The notes beneath the pieces are model-generated. The model saw nothing but the letters and a program-made list of their open reading frames with translations. It had not been told where the DNA came from and did no database searches. From an uncultured Prevotellaceae bacterium (lineage in GTDB: Bacteria; Bacteroidota; Bacteroidia; Bacteroidales; Muribaculaceae): a stretch of DNA of 64,000 nucleotides. The first letter of the stretch is position 1; the number at the start of each line of letters is the position of its first letter. The stretch spans positions 186,001 to 250,000 of the forward strand of contig CAJLMA010000001.1 of NCBI GenBank assembly GCA_905207705.1, read 5' to 3'. The position numbers and the translations under genes are program-made. Positions 51,716-60,898 of this stretch are shown here, piece by piece.

Positions 51716-52801
51716 TTACTTGTTTATTGAGAATTGTTCCTTCAGTGAGTCAAGTACCTCTTCGGGTGTCGGCACTATGCCGCCAAGACGGCCATAATGC
51801 TTGACATCGACCTTACATTCGACAGCCAGTTTCACATCCTCTATCATCTGCCCTGCCGATAATTCCACGACCAATATGCCTTTGACTTTCTTAGAAGCCT
51901 TTTTTATTTGCTCATAAGGGAACGGCCACAATGTTATAGGTCTCAACAGACCTAATTTCAACCCTTCTTCTTGGGCGATTTCCATTACCTTCTGGCATAT
52001 TCTTGCCATGCTGCCAAATGCCACAAGCAAATATTCGCAATCGTCGGTGTTGATCTCTTCCCACCTTATTTCATTCTTTTCTATCTCGCGATATGTTCTT
52101 TGGAAACGCAAGTTGTTCTGTTCCATGCGCTCGTCGTCAAGCTCGAGCGAAGTCACTACGTTTCTTGGTCTCATGCCTTTTCGTCCGTTGATGGCCCATG
52201 GACACAGCTGGCGTATTTCTTCTTCGGTACGGCGCTTTCGCGGCTCGGGCAACACCACTTTTTCCATCATCTGCCCCACAACTCCATCGGCAAGCAACAT
52301 TGCCGGAGTGCGGTATTTGAATGCCAAGTCCCATCCAAGCCACATGAAATCGCACATTTCCTGCACGCTGCTCGGAGCAAGGACTATCATGTGGTAATCG
52401 CCATGACCGCCCCCCTTGGTAGCTTGGAAGTAATCGGCCTGCGACGGATGTATGGTTCCCAATCCCGGTCCACCGCGCATTACATTGACAATCAATGCCG
52501 GCACTTCGCTCGCGGCTATATAAGAAAGCCCTTCCTGCATCAAACTTATGCCCGGACTTGATGACGACGTAAAAACCACCTTGCCACATGCCGCACCGCC
52601 ATATACCATGTTAATGGCAGCAAGTTCGCTTTCAGCCTGAAGTACAACCATACCGGTAGTTTCCCATGGACGCAATTCTTCAAGTGTCTCAAGAACTTCC
52701 GACTGAGGGGTAATCGGATATCCGAAATAGCCATCGGCACCGTAGCGTATCGCCGCATGGGCAAGTGCCTCATTACCTTTCATCAATCTAACTTCTTCCA
52801 T
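51716..52801 (-). CDS. vorB: 2-oxoacid:ferredoxin oxidoreductase, alpha subunit (VorB/KorA type)
   Basis: Alpha subunit, 361 residues. The pyrimidine-binding domain starts with LMKGNEALAHAAIRYGADGY and FGYPITPQSEVLE, and continues with VVFTSSSSPGISLMQEGLSY and MRGGPGLGTIHPSQADYFQA, all close to VorB/KorA proteins. Domain II, for CoA, is at the C-terminus. The likeness is strongest to the 3-methyl-2-oxobutanoate (branched-chain) form, but 2-oxoglutarate (KorA) cannot be excluded by eye. The symbol is therefore tentative. It follows the ferredoxin-like delta gene by 58 bases. Confidence 0.88.
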   Translation of the reverse strand: MEEVRLMKGNEALAHAAIRYGADGYFGYPITPQSEVLETLEELRPWETTGMVVLQAESELAAINMVYGGAACGKVVFTSSSSPGISLMQEGLSYIAASEVPALIVNVMRGGPGLGTIHPSQADYFQATKGGGHGDYHMIVLAPSSVQEMCDFMWLGWDLAFKYRTPAMLLADGVVGQMMEKVVLPEPRKRRTEEEIRQLCPWAINGRKGMRPRNVVTSLELDDERMEQNNLRFQRTYREIEKNEIRWEEINTDDCEYLLVAFGSMARICQKVMEIAQEEGLKLGLLRPITLWPFPYEQIKKASKKVKGILVVELSAGQMIEDVKLAVECKVDVKHYGRLGGIVPTPEEVLDSLKEQFSINK

Positions 52802-52859
52802 ACGATATATAAAAATGAAAGTTTCTAAACTTAATATTACAATGCTTTGTTTTCCTCTT

Positions 52860-53093
52860 TTATTCGTCTATTTTCACCTTATAGACTTCTATACATGCAT
52901 CGGGGCACACAAGAGCGCAACTGGCACACCCTATGCACTTTTCGGGTTCGGCCATATATGCAAAATGATATCCCCGGTTGTTTACTTCTTTCGGCTGAAG
53001 CGAAAGGACTTTAGTCGGACATGCTGCCACACATAAATTACAACCTTTGCAGCGATCTATGTTGACCGATACTGCTCCTCTTATCTTTGCCAT
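52860..53093 (-). CDS. 2-oxoacid:ferredoxin oxidoreductase, delta subunit (2x[4Fe-4S])
   Basis: Ferredoxin-like protein of 77 residues with two complete [4Fe-4S] motifs: CKGCNLCVAACP (residues 15-26) and CIGCASCALVCP (residues 53-64). It is the first gene of the four-gene operon and takes electrons from the TPP centre to a soluble ferredoxin. A TATTTTTG box (53126-53119) upstream is a possible -7 element, with no clear -33 box. Confidence 0.93.
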   Translation of the reverse strand: MAKIRGAVSVNIDRCKGCNLCVAACPTKVLSLQPKEVNNRGYHFAYMAEPEKCIGCASCALVCPDACIEVYKVKIDE

Positions 53094-53218
53094 AGTTTTT
53101 TTACAAAATTTTACAGTACAAAAATAACAAATAATTTGATGCTTAAAAGGTGATTAACACAAGATTAACCTTTGGCACACTTTAATGCCGTTTGTGCGAT
53201 TGTCCATTTAATGCACCT

Positions 53219-53899
53219 TTAATCAAACACATAATTAAGGAAATCGTTAAACGGTTTAAGGTAACGGAAGTCTTCTGCCACCTTTTCAACCCAGTCTCCT
53301 TGCAAGAAATATGAGTCCTTGACCGGCATAGACGCCAAATACTCTTTAAACTTTATATACTCGCCATGTGGCAGCTCCTTAGGGAATCCTTTGGGCATCG
53401 TTTTTAGACTTTCGCCCGACATGTGGTAACGCTTCTTGAATTCTTTTGAGTTTATAATGTCCAAGAATTCATCAATGTTATCATCTACTTCATGCCGCAA
53501 TTTGGTCAGCAACGGCATTTCGGGACACCATATCCCTCCATGAAGCCCGCTTTCGCCATGCTGGACATGCAAGTAGCAACATCCTTTCAATGTCTTTCGT
53601 CCACCTTGCGCTATGACAGCCGAAAAATATGTCTTGTAAGGCAATTTATTTGGACTGAAACGTATGTCGCGATAAATGCGATATATACAATCTTTCGCTT
53701 CAACTCCTTTCAACGATTCATCATATGATGACATCCTGTTGATGAGCCGCTCCACATCTTTCGTCCACAATCCACGCAACTCGTCAAACTCGCTTTTGTT
53801 TGCTTGAAACCACTCACGGTTGTTATTATACTCAAGCCGTTTCAAGAAATCAAACAATTGAGCCATATAGCTGCCACTACCATTGTCAATCATTGTCAT
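53219..53899 (-). CDS. DUF2461 (TIGR02453) family protein
   Basis: Soluble protein of 226 residues in a widespread family of unknown function. Family marks are LKRLEYNNNREWFQANKSEF near the N-terminus, RIYRDIRFSPNKLPYKTYF near residue 70, and LHGGIWCPEMPLL near residue 118. No enzyme motif is known to me for the family. An alternative ATG at 53866 (MAQLFDFLKRL) would match the usual family start and remove 11 residues. It is 125 bases upstream (right) of the 2-oxoacid operon start and appears to be a single gene. Confidence 0.9.
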   Translation of the reverse strand: MTMIDNGSGSYMAQLFDFLKRLEYNNNREWFQANKSEFDELRGLWTKDVERLINRMSSYDESLKGVEAKDCIYRIYRDIRFSPNKLPYKTYFSAVIAQGGRKTLKGCCYLHVQHGESGLHGGIWCPEMPLLTKLRHEVDDNIDEFLDIINSKEFKKRYHMSGESLKTMPKGFPKELPHGEYIKFKEYLASMPVKDSYFLQGDWVEKVAEDFRYLKPFNDFLNYVFD

Positions 53900-54250
53900 A
53901 TACTCTATTCAAAAATTTACGCATCCTATCTTATGTAAAGATAAAAAAACTCGGGCGCAATACAAAAAATATGCGTATTTATTTTTAACTGTGCATATAA
54001 ACAAAAAAGCCCCGTACATCACTGTAGAGGACTTCTCATAAACGATATTTACAGAATGTATTGCGAATTCAATACACCTTTTCCGTATTAACCAACTTGT
54101 ATTAGAAGGTGTGAAGTATCAAGCCTTTATTGTTTGATAGAAAATATAGAACTCATTCTCTTTTTACATTGCAAATGTATCACCGCAATATTACACTTTT
54201 GTAACAACCAAGTTAAATTGCTGCAACATTATATTTATAAAGCATTCTGC
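53900..54250. other. Intergenic region with short inverted repeats
   Basis: About 350 AT-rich bases with no supported gene. It contains TGTATTG (54057-54063) / CAATACA (54070-54076), and next to it ACACCTT (54074-54080) / AAGGTGT (54106-54112); these share three bases, so the two stems compete at their base. I see no matching promoter box beside them on either strand. Confidence 0.35.
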
Positions 54251-54292
54251 AAAAAAACAACATCGCAACACACCTCATCGGCATGTTGCGAT
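54251..54292 (-). terminator. Terminator of the TonB receptor-lipoprotein operon
   Basis: Stem ATCGCAACA / TGTTGCGAT (54262-54270 with 54284-54292). On the minus strand it is followed by GTTGTTTTTTT. It lies 46 bases after the lipoprotein stop. Confidence 0.88.
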
Positions 54293-54338
54293 AATTGGTC
54301 TTAAGCTATTATTTGATGTCAGTCACACAGACTTTACA

Positions 54339-55868
54339 TTAATAGTCGGTATTGTTTGGATCGAAATTCGTCCAGCCTTCCATCCAATTGTCATTGGCCG
54401 AGAATGCACCTATGTAACTTACATTCTCCATTCCGTCAAGCGCAGGATCTTCAAAAGAAGCTGCTGTCAACAACGGGCTACCTGCCTGAGGCATGAATTC
54501 AGCACCGACGCCATCGGCGTCACCAAGCATCAATGCACTTTTATCAACGATTTGATTGCCCGATTGGCTCAAGAAATATGTATGAGAATAAGAAACTTGA
54601 TTGGCATCAATAACTACATCGTTAACTGCATCATATAACACATCATCGTATATTCCGTTGAAATCGCTTCCAAGGATACCCATATCAGCAAACCAAACAT
54701 TGTTGATCTTGACTGTACCGTTCTTGGCCATGTCTACCGAGTTTCCACGTTGTCCATCGATAATGATTCCGATAGGGAAACCTACAGCAACCGAGTTGAA
54801 GCAGTTAAGCCTGCTTGAACGACGCACTTGCATTGCCGACTGGAACAAGCCGAGAGATGAGCCGTTGCCAGGGTTGTAGTCGCCTCCATTGATATAATCT
54901 ACTGTGTTGTCGAAATTGTCACGACCTCTCGGGCCGACAAATGTAACATTGCTGAATGTACATGTGGTATATGGCTCAGTCTGTGCTCCGTCACTGCAAT
55001 TATCCGACTCAAAACCATTTGAACGAGATGTATCGGCAAGACGTGGGTCGCGAACTGAGAGGCAATATTGAACATTGCCGCTAAAACCATTGTCGGTATC
55101 AAAATCATCATCCCATCCCTTGTAAGCAATCAGATATTTGCAATCTACATCTCCGCCAAACCACTCATAAGAGTCGTCATTGCTGTAAGATACTTGAATG
55201 TGGTCGATTCTCGTTCCGTTACCGATTGAGCCAAGGGTCAAGCCATTGATTTCTTGGTCGGTCTGGAATGGATAACCTGCAAACTCTATACGCACATAGC
55301 TCAACACGCCTGAGTTGTCATTGATATCAGTACCTCCATGCTGGCTGCGCGGGCCACCTTCAATCTGCATGCTGTTCTGTTGGTTATTTGGAGCCTTGCC
55401 ACACAAAATCAAGCCTCCCCAGTCACCTGGCTTGCGCTCTCCCTTGGGAGAATTTGACGTGAACACGATAGGCTCGTTTGCATTACCTTCGGCATAAATT
55501 TTTCCACCCCTTTCGATTATAAGAGATGCCATTGTCGTCTTGTCGCCCTTGATGACAGTACCCGGCTCGATTGTCAACTCGGCACCGTCGGCAACATAAA
55601 CCCATCCTTTCAACACATAAGTACCCTTTGCAAGAGTTTGTTTGCCAGTGAACACGAATTGTGCATCGCCATTGCCTATAACAGTACCTTCAGGATTTTC
55701 CGAGCCGTCTTCATTGAAGAGCAAGTGGTCGCAGCTTCTCACGCCGCCATCAGTACCCCAAACATAGGAATCGTTGTTGCCTGTTCCGGGTTCATCATCT
55801 TTACACGACACAGAGGTCATTGCAACACCTGCCACAAGGGCATAAACAAAAAAGCTTCTAAATTTCAT
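54339..55868 (-). CDS. Surface lipoprotein with beta-helix-like region, TonB receptor partner
   Basis: Predicted lipoprotein of 509 residues with a lipobox ending at C22 (TSVSCKDDEPG). From about residue 75 it has the pattern LKGWVYVADGAELTIEPGTV, then IKGDK, ASLIIERGGKIYAEGNANEP and IVFTS, typical of right-handed beta-helix proteins found next to TonB receptors in Bacteroidota. The acidic NDDSYEWFGGDVDCKYL and DDDFDTDNGF segments could bind metal. It is read after the TonB receptor (65 bases) and ends at a terminator, so it is probably the outer-leaflet substrate-binding partner. The ligand is unknown. Confidence 0.85.
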   Translation of the reverse strand: MKFRSFFVYALVAGVAMTSVSCKDDEPGTGNNDSYVWGTDGGVRSCDHLLFNEDGSENPEGTVIGNGDAQFVFTGKQTLAKGTYVLKGWVYVADGAELTIEPGTVIKGDKTTMASLIIERGGKIYAEGNANEPIVFTSNSPKGERKPGDWGGLILCGKAPNNQQNSMQIEGGPRSQHGGTDINDNSGVLSYVRIEFAGYPFQTDQEINGLTLGSIGNGTRIDHIQVSYSNDDSYEWFGGDVDCKYLIAYKGWDDDFDTDNGFSGNVQYCLSVRDPRLADTSRSNGFESDNCSDGAQTEPYTTCTFSNVTFVGPRGRDNFDNTVDYINGGDYNPGNGSSLGLFQSAMQVRRSSRLNCFNSVAVGFPIGIIIDGQRGNSVDMAKNGTVKINNVWFADMGILGSDFNGIYDDVLYDAVNDVVIDANQVSYSHTYFLSQSGNQIVDKSALMLGDADGVGAEFMPQAGSPLLTAASFEDPALDGMENVSYIGAFSANDNWMEGWTNFDPNNTDY

Positions 55869-55932
55869 TGTAGTTCAATTGTTTTTTGTGAAAAAAGTAA
55901 TGTAAGATTGATTATGGTTATTATTCAATATA

Positions 55933-58737
55933 TTAGAACGCATAACTAACGCTGAGCGAATAGTTGCGACCCGGCGAGAACTGACGCGTAACTTCTTCTA
56001 CCTCTCCACCTGAAGTTTCTTCAAATTGCTTGTACGACACATCTTCGGCAAGAATGTTTCTCAACGAGAGTTTTACCTCAAAGTGGTCGCCAAACTTCTT
56101 CGATGCACTCAAGTCGAGCGTGTTGCGCGGCATTTCATAAGAATCGGGGATATTGACTACATTGTCTCCACTACCAAGGCTGCGGCCTACCCCGACAATA
56201 CGTTTTCCTATGCGGTTATAAAGCAACGCGATGTTAAGTCCGAGATTCTTTGGCTGGTAGAACAAACCCGCATTTATCAAGTAAGGAGATTGACCTTGCA
56301 TTGCGCGATCACGCTCATTGGAACCTTCGGCAAAACGCACCTTGCTCTTTATCAAAGCACCGTTGAAATTAACGCTGAAATCATTAAGCCCCAAGAAATC
56401 GAGATTTTTCTTTATCTCTACTTCAATACCATAAGTATCGGCACCTTCGGCATTCTCATAAGAATAAGTCAAGCTCGTGCCTCCATTCACCGTATAAGTC
56501 CACTCTATAGGATTCTTGAAATTCTTGTAAAAGAGTGAAACCGACATTAGTTCTCCAGGTGCAGGATAGAATTCATAACTCAAGTCCACATTGTTTATAT
56601 AAGCGGCCTTCAAGTCGGTATTGCCTTGAACATTGCTCGCAAGGTCGAAGTCGTAATAAACCGACGGCGACACCTCTCTGAACTCGGGACGGTTGATGCT
56701 GCGTCCATAAGACACACGCGCCTGATGCTCTTCGGAAAACTTATAAGAAGCATTGACCGATGGGAAAAAGTCGCTTGTGGTATAGAACATGCTGCTCGGG
56801 CTCTTTTCATAATTACGCGTATTGCTTATAAGCTCCATTCTATTATATTCATAGCGAACGCCAGCATACACGTTGAACTTTTCAACCGGGATGTTCACCC
56901 CAACATAACCGGCCATTAGCCAATTGTTACCATCATAATTATTGGTCCAACGCACATTTTCAAGCATGTACAATTTGTCAGCACCATAATTGGCCTCTGT
57001 CAGCAATTCGGTAGGAATATCCATGTAACGGAAACCATCGGGCAACGCATTGTCGGATGTGTCATAAGTGTAAATGAAATCCCTTGCCCTATAAGAACGT
57101 GTTCGATAATCACCATATGCACCGGCCTTTAATTGCGGTTCAATCTGCCCTACTTCAAATTTGTCCTTGTAATTGACATTTAAAGAAGCCGTATGCTCAT
57201 TCAGTCGTGTAAATTCACGTTCAATGTCGTTTGCACTTGTCAACCCGAGATTACCTTGCTCTATGGCATCATTTATTACATAACGGCGACGATCGGGCAT
57301 GCAATTATTTGCATAAGCATAACCAACGCTCCAATCAAAACTCCTTGCGTCGTTCAACTGGTGACGACCGGTAAACTGACCGTTATATGTAGTGCGGCTC
57401 ATGTAATAATACTCGGCACTCTCCTCATCGTTGGTCTGTGCGTCAACACCGGTTCGATAAGTATATCGGTCGCGACCCAACTGGTTAAAAATGTTCTTGA
57501 ACTCAAAGCGGTTCATCCCATCGGATGACAGATAAGTCAAGTTCACCATCGCACCGAGTTTTGCATAATGGTTATACTGGTCATCCTCGCTATCGCGTAG
57601 ATATACAGGGCGATTGGCTGTAACGTCGTAAGCTCCGAACAAAGAGTTTTCCATGTTCAATATGGTTCGATACGAATTACTGTAATTCAATGAAGCCAAC
57701 AAGGCAAATGTCTGACCCTCTTCGCTTATCCACCTACGGTTCAATTCGGTATTGAACGACACGTCCATAACGGGTTTCTTGTTGCGTATGCGCCAGTCAT
57801 TATTGAATCCGTTGTTAAGCAAGTCAACGCCATTGCCGGCAATAGGATTCAACTGTGCATTCATTCCGCCGTTAAGGCTTCTAAAACCATTGTCAAATCC
57901 GAGAAAATCAGTACCGCTACCCCTTGAATATTTGAAATCTTGGAAATGAGTCTGGTCGTTGATACTTCCGCCAAGCGATATTTTGAACGAATTCTGCAAC
58001 GGAATATCTTTTGTATTGATAAGGACGAAACCTCCACTGAAATCAGCCGGATACTCAGGTGCAGGCGACTTTACTATAATCATGTTGTCAAGTTGCGACG
58101 ACGGAATCATGTCAAATGAATAAGCCCTTGAATCGGCTTCGCTGCTCGGTACCGCACTATTATTCAGCCACACATTATTATAACGTTGCGACAATCCACG
58201 AACCATTACAAAACGGTCATCTATAAGACTTATGCCAGGCACACGTTTTATAACTTCCGATGCATCACTGTCTTGTGTTTTCTTTATTTGCTGGGCCGAA
58301 ACACCGGTTTGCACTACGAGACTGTTCCTCTGCAAATCTACTAACGTGCCTTCCGAGTCGCGTCTTGCATGTCCTGTCACCACCACTTCATTCAGTGTCT
58401 GGCTTTCTGGTTTCATGGCAAAATCAACGACTGCCATCCCCGAAAGGTCAATTTCCTTTACTTCGGTGGCATAAAATACATAAGACACCTCAATCGTGTA
58501 ATGTCCGTTCTTCAATCCCGGAATCTCATAATTGCCGTCAAAGTCGGTCGACACGGAGATTCCTTCACTCGCAATCGAAATCGTAGCTCCTATCAAAGGT
58601 TCGTTCGTATCATCCACGACTTTCCCTTTTATGGCAGCGGCTTGCAAACTTATAGCTGTAAATACAAATAATGACAATAATAAAAACCTAAAACACTTAA
58701 ATCCTTTTCCCATTATTAAAACTATATTCTGTTTCAT
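55933..58737 (-). CDS. TonB-dependent receptor with carboxypeptidase-regulatory-like domain
   Basis: Outer-membrane receptor of 934 residues from the ATG at 58737. After the signal peptide comes a beta-sandwich domain (IKGKVVDDTNEPLIGATISI, then TDFDGNYEIPGL), then LNEVVVTGHARR, and a plug domain with ASEVIKRVPGISLIDDRFVM, VRGLSQRYNNVWLN and EYPADFSGGFVLINTKDIP. The barrel ends in NYSLSVSYAF. It lacks a SusD partner; a beta-helix lipoprotein follows instead. The plug is more like receptors for proteins, peptides or metals than SusC. In-frame starts also lie at 58767 and 58713; the one at 58713 gives a shorter, normal signal peptide. Confidence 0.92.
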   Translation of the reverse strand: MKQNIVLIMGKGFKCFRFLLLSLFVFTAISLQAAAIKGKVVDDTNEPLIGATISIASEGISVSTDFDGNYEIPGLKNGHYTIEVSYVFYATEVKEIDLSGMAVVDFAMKPESQTLNEVVVTGHARRDSEGTLVDLQRNSLVVQTGVSAQQIKKTQDSDASEVIKRVPGISLIDDRFVMVRGLSQRYNNVWLNNSAVPSSEADSRAYSFDMIPSSQLDNMIIVKSPAPEYPADFSGGFVLINTKDIPLQNSFKISLGGSINDQTHFQDFKYSRGSGTDFLGFDNGFRSLNGGMNAQLNPIAGNGVDLLNNGFNNDWRIRNKKPVMDVSFNTELNRRWISEEGQTFALLASLNYSNSYRTILNMENSLFGAYDVTANRPVYLRDSEDDQYNHYAKLGAMVNLTYLSSDGMNRFEFKNIFNQLGRDRYTYRTGVDAQTNDEESAEYYYMSRTTYNGQFTGRHQLNDARSFDWSVGYAYANNCMPDRRRYVINDAIEQGNLGLTSANDIEREFTRLNEHTASLNVNYKDKFEVGQIEPQLKAGAYGDYRTRSYRARDFIYTYDTSDNALPDGFRYMDIPTELLTEANYGADKLYMLENVRWTNNYDGNNWLMAGYVGVNIPVEKFNVYAGVRYEYNRMELISNTRNYEKSPSSMFYTTSDFFPSVNASYKFSEEHQARVSYGRSINRPEFREVSPSVYYDFDLASNVQGNTDLKAAYINNVDLSYEFYPAPGELMSVSLFYKNFKNPIEWTYTVNGGTSLTYSYENAEGADTYGIEVEIKKNLDFLGLNDFSVNFNGALIKSKVRFAEGSNERDRAMQGQSPYLINAGLFYQPKNLGLNIALLYNRIGKRIVGVGRSLGSGDNVVNIPDSYEMPRNTLDLSASKKFGDHFEVKLSLRNILAEDVSYKQFEETSGGEVEEVTRQFSPGRNYSLSVSYAF

Positions 58738-58936
58738 TAATCGTTTTTTGACGGTGCAAATTTCCATATTGCAGATTACAATACTTTTTCATATCTGTAA
58801 CATTTAGTTTGCATTATCTTAACATTTCAGTAACAGAGAAAAGACAAGACGCAAGTCATTATTTATCTTTCAATCATCTGCACAGCCCACAAATAAGGCG
58901 GTAGCATTTTGTCTATGCAAAAATAAGCAAGCCCAT

Positions 58937-58970
58937 TTTTTCGCATTGCGCTTGACTTTCGCTATCTTTG
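58937..58970 (+). promoter_or_regulatory. Candidate promoter of the PASTA-rluD operon
   Basis: TATCTTTG (58963-58970) is a good -7 box. T-rich sequence (TTTTT at 58937-58941) about 20 bases before it may act as the -33 region. The predicted start is near 58973, with a 17-base leader. Confidence 0.4.
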
Positions 58971-58989
58971 CGTAATTAAAACTCAAGCC

Positions 58990-59682
58990 ATGCCGGCAGT
59001 CTCAAAACGGCTAGAACCGCATGACTTAAAACAAGCAAATTACAAAGTGGAAACAAACAAGAAAAAGTCGCGATTCATAAAACGACATCCTATTATTTTC
59101 AATTTGATATTGATAGCCGTGGCAACAGTTATATTATGCTACGCGGCTCTTTTTGCCTTAGACATATTTACCGAGCATGGCAAAACAAGCACGGTGCCTA
59201 ATGTAAAAAACATGCAACTGGACGATGCCATAACGACCCTGCGCAATGCAGGCTTTAATTGGGAAGTTACCGACTCTCTTTATAATGACACATATGACCT
59301 TGGAGCCGTAGTGGAACAGACTCCAAAAGAAAATTCCAGCGTGAAGTCTCACCGCACCATATATCTGAGCGTAAACTCATCTTCTCCGCGCACCATTGCT
59401 TTGCCCAATCTGCGAGACCTGTCCATAAGGCAAGGGGAATCTACATTGAAAGGGTTGGGATTCCACAACATAAGCATCGATTCTGTACCATCTCCATTCA
59501 AAGACTTGATTATCAAAATCAGTGTGGACGGTAGAGAAATTGAACCCGGCACCAAAATTCTTCCATCGGCCAACATAAAGCTTTCGGTAGGAAGTGGATA
59601 TGGTTATAACGTGGCCGACACCATTGCAGAAGACTCGTTCGACCCTTATGCCGACAATGATTCGGCAGACATATTCCTGTGA
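58990..59682 (+). CDS. Membrane-anchored PASTA-domain protein
   Basis: Protein of 230 residues. A basic cytoplasmic N-terminus is followed by one membrane helix (residues 38-58, IFNLILIAVATVILCYAALF). Two clear PASTA units follow: TVPNVKNMQLDDAITTLRNA (residues 68-87), ending before YLSVNSS, and ALPNLRDLSIRQGESTLKGL near residue 137, then a third partial unit ending KLSVGSG. PASTA domains bind uncrosslinked peptidoglycan or beta-lactam-like ligands. No kinase or penicillin-binding domain is attached. rluD follows 64 bases later, so they may share a transcript. Confidence 0.92.
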   Translation: MPAVSKRLEPHDLKQANYKVETNKKKSRFIKRHPIIFNLILIAVATVILCYAALFALDIFTEHGKTSTVPNVKNMQLDDAITTLRNAGFNWEVTDSLYNDTYDLGAVVEQTPKENSSVKSHRTIYLSVNSSSPRTIALPNLRDLSIRQGESTLKGLGFHNISIDSVPSPFKDLIIKISVDGREIEPGTKILPSANIKLSVGSGYGYNVADTIAEDSFDPYADNDSADIFL

Positions 59683-59746
59683 TACACAACCCGACATACA
59701 AAGAGGGAAGACATGCAAATTATACTTGTAAACCCAAATCTCTCAA

Positions 59747-60796
59747 ATGGAAGAAGACATAGACATTGAATCATCTCAACCCGACTTTGTGGACGACGGA
59801 CGCGAATTGTGGGAACATTATCGATTCATAGCCGACAAAGGACAAACATTATTAAGAGTAGACAAGTTTCTCGTGGCACGCATCAATGGCACGTCGCGTA
59901 ACCGCATACAACAAGCTGCCGATGCCGGATGCATCATAGTAAATGGGAATGCCGTAAAATCAAATTACAGGGTTAAGCCGCTCGATGTAGTGAGCATTGT
60001 CATGGACAGGCCAAAATATGAAAACGAAATCATTCCCGAAGATATTCCGCTCGATATAGTTTACGAAGACCCCTATTTGCTTGTCGTGAACAAGCCGGCC
60101 GGACTTGTAGTGCACCCTGGCCATGGAAATTACTCCGGAACCCTCGTCAATGCCCTTGCATATCATTTCAAAGACAATCCCGACTATGACGTAAACGACC
60201 CTCGCATGGGACTTGTACACCGAATAGACAAAGACACCTCGGGCTTGCTCGTTATTGCAAAAACTCCCGATGCAAAAACTTCGCTCGGAAAGCAATTCTT
60301 TAATAAAACTACCAAAAGGCAATATGTAGCAGTAGTGTGGGGCGAAATGCAACAACAAGATGGAACCATAACCGGAAACATAGCAAGGAATCCGAAAGAC
60401 CGTCTACAAATGGCCGTATTCCCTGATGGCGAAACAGGCAAACATGCCGTTACCCACTACCACACGCTCGAGAACCTGACCCATGTGGCAGTTGTGCGAT
60501 GCCAGCTTGAAACCGGTCGCACGCATCAAATACGTGTGCACATGAAATACATTGGCCACCCCCTGTTTAATGATGCAAGATATGGAGGCGACGTAGTGCT
60601 TCGCGGCACCAATTCGGGCAAATACATGCAGTTTATAAAAAACTGCTTTGAAACTTGTCCCCGACAAGCTTTACACGCTAAAACACTTGGATTCGTACAC
60701 CCGAAAACAGGCGAACAAATGGATTTTGACAGTGAAATTCCTGCCGACATGCAAATTCTTATAGAAAAATGGCGTAATTTCTCTTCATCTCATTGA
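59747..60796 (+). CDS. rluD: Ribosomal large-subunit pseudouridine synthase, RluD type
   Basis: RNA-modifying enzyme, 349 residues, that makes pseudouridines in 23S rRNA (helix 69 in E. coli RluD). An S4-type RNA-binding segment is at about residues 34-85 (RVDKFLVARINGTSRNRIQQ). The catalytic motif is GLVHRIDKDTSGLLVIAK, with the nucleophile D161. The C-terminal RTHQIRVHMKYIGHPLFNDA motif is also intact. Bacteroidota commonly have this gene after a PASTA-protein gene. Confidence 0.96.
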   Translation: MEEDIDIESSQPDFVDDGRELWEHYRFIADKGQTLLRVDKFLVARINGTSRNRIQQAADAGCIIVNGNAVKSNYRVKPLDVVSIVMDRPKYENEIIPEDIPLDIVYEDPYLLVVNKPAGLVVHPGHGNYSGTLVNALAYHFKDNPDYDVNDPRMGLVHRIDKDTSGLLVIAKTPDAKTSLGKQFFNKTTKRQYVAVVWGEMQQQDGTITGNIARNPKDRLQMAVFPDGETGKHAVTHYHTLENLTHVAVVRCQLETGRTHQIRVHMKYIGHPLFNDARYGGDVVLRGTNSGKYMQFIKNCFETCPRQALHAKTLGFVHPKTGEQMDFDSEIPADMQILIEKWRNFSSSH

Positions 60797-60898
60797 TATT
60801 TCTCTCCACATATCCCCTTTCCTCAATCTTTCAACCACACCTCTGCACTCAACGCGCCAAGCGCCAACACAAATCATAAACACGCCAATCACACAAGT

